From: Alphaproteobacteria bacterium
GTDB taxonomy: Bacteria > Pseudomonadota > Alphaproteobacteria > Sphingomonadales > Sphingomonadaceae
Direction: 5' to 3'
DNA length: 7,266 bases
Assembly (NCBI GenBank): GCA_018970965.1
Contig: JAGWVG010000082.1
Location: 1-7,266, forward strand
The notes under the pieces are model-generated. The model searched no databases. It worked only from the letters and a program-made list of their open reading frames with translations, and had not been told where the DNA came from. The stretch's first letter is position 1; each line of letters opens with the position of its first letter. Of the stretch, positions 6,495 through 7,266 are shown in pieces. The position numbers and the translations under genes are program-made.

Positions 6495-7266
6495 ATGGCC
6501 AAGCGCCTGACACTTTATATCGGCATCGCGTTGCTGATCGGCATTGTCGCGGGGGCGATCATCAATGCCACAGCCTCGGAAGCGACGATTGCTGACGTCG
6601 TCAAATATTTAGGCCTCGTCACCTTTGCCTTTTTGCGCCTGATTAAAATGATCATTGCGCCGCTTGTCTTCGGCACGCTTGTCGCCGGCATTGCCCATAT
6701 GGGCGACACCGCCGCGCTTGGCCGTGTTGGCTTGCGATCCATTCTTTGGTTTTTGGGGGCCAGCATTGTCTCGCTTTCGCTCGGCTTGATCCTCGTCAAT
6801 CTCTTCCAGCCGGGTGTGGGGATTGATCTTGCCATCCCGCCAGCCACTGCCGACGCTGGCGTTGCCAAGGCCGCCTTTGATGCCAAGAAATTTGTGGGGG
6901 ACATTATCCCGATGTCGATCGTGGATGCGATGGCCACCAACACCATTCTGCAGATCGTCGTTTTTTCTGTTTTCTTTGGCGTAGCCATGACCGCCGTGGG
7001 CGAGAAAGCGGCGCCGATTGTGCGCGCAGTTGATGCGCTGGTGGAAGTTATGCTGGTTGTGACGGGCTATGTGATGCGCGTTGCACCTTTGGCTGTATTC
7101 GCCGCCGTTGCATCAGTGGTCGCCGAGGAAGGCCTTGGCATTCTTGCCAAATATGTTGAATTTATTGCGACCTTCTATCTCGGCCTTGCGATGCTCTGGG
7201 CCTTGCTGCTGGGCGCGTGCTTCCTGATGATAGGCAAACGCGCCTTCAGCTTGGTGCGCTATATTC
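6495..7266 (+). CDS. Dicarboxylate/amino acid:cation symporter (DAACS/SDF family), 3' end outside window
   Basis: An open frame starts at ATG 6495 and runs off the right edge, giving 257 complete codons. Members of this family (GltP, DctA) import glutamate, aspartate or C4-dicarboxylates with sodium ions or protons through the inner membrane. The start is preceded by a good ribosome site. Several hydrophobic segments are visible: residues 7-24, about 41-66 with the characteristic F-L-R-L-I-K-M-I-I-A-P-L-V-F, about 82-104, about 151-168, 183-209 and 219-246. N-T-I-L-Q-I-V-V-F-S (149-158) and Y-V-M-R-V-A-P-L-A-V-F (192-202) are also typical. The family is usually 400-450 residues, so roughly 60 percent is seen. 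The serine-rich re-entrant loop and the N-M-D-G-T motif, which bind substrate and ions, lie outside the window, so the substrate cannot be predicted. The 91-bp gap suggests its own promoter. Confidence 0.9.
   Translation, partial: MAKRLTLYIGIALLIGIVAGAIINATASEATIADVVKYLGLVTFAFLRLIKMIIAPLVFGTLVAGIAHMGDTAALGRVGLRSILWFLGASIVSLSLGLILVNLFQPGVGIDLAIPPATADAGVAKAAFDAKKFVGDIIPMSIVDAMATNTILQIVVFSVFFGVAMTAVGEKAAPIVRAVDALVEVMLVVTGYVMRVAPLAVFAAVASVVAEEGLGILAKYVEFIATFYLGLAMLWALLLGACFLMIGKRAFSLVRYI

Noticed and set aside
6515..6988. 157-residue reading frame on the minus strand
   Set aside because: It is antisense to the symporter gene, whose plus-strand frame has clear family motifs and a good ribosome site.

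Overview
The window looks like a chromosomal piece of an alphaproteobacterium, most likely a sphingomonad (Sphingomonadaceae). The basis is moderately high GC with GCG/GCC/GGC-rich codon use, the EthA-like Baeyer-Villiger monooxygenase, and protein wording typical of that group. This is inference; genus cannot be fixed from the sequence. There are no rRNA or tRNA genes, CRISPR arrays or insertion sequences that I can see, and no stretch over 300 bases lacks a gene.

Layout. Bases 1-514 form an AT-richer patch with the 3' end of one small gene and a complete 100-residue lipoprotein gene. The two proteins share a cysteine-pair C-terminal motif, so they look like tandem paralogues. Next is a Fic-domain protein (543-1220, +) with an intact catalytic motif, whose 3' end overlaps the convergent flavin monooxygenase gene (1211-2719, -) by 10 bp. 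A 227-bp divergent intergenic region (2720-2946) with several small inverted repeats separates that monooxygenase from a rightward run: acetyl-CoA acetyltransferase (2947-4131), a MurC-like Mur ligase (4174-5544) and a diacylglycerol/lipid kinase (5546-6403). After 91 bp comes a sodium/proton:dicarboxylate or amino-acid symporter (6495 to the window end), cut off before its substrate-binding motifs.

How the genes may work together. The thiolase and the monooxygenase are each recognisable catabolic enzymes, and their divergent arrangement allows shared control. The Mur ligase and lipid kinase are separated by one base and are probably translationally coupled, which suggests a joint envelope role. 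The Mur ligase keeps the ATP- and metal-binding motifs of MurC but has changed C-terminal motifs and does not sit among cell-division genes, so it may not be the housekeeping MurC. The most striking non-coding feature is a perfect 12-bp inverted repeat (4143-4154 / 4165-4176) whose 3' arm contains the start codon of the Mur ligase. I found no convincing wholly new system. The best leads are this start-codon hairpin, the unusual Mur ligase/lipid kinase pair, and the Fic protein with no visible inhibitory motif.
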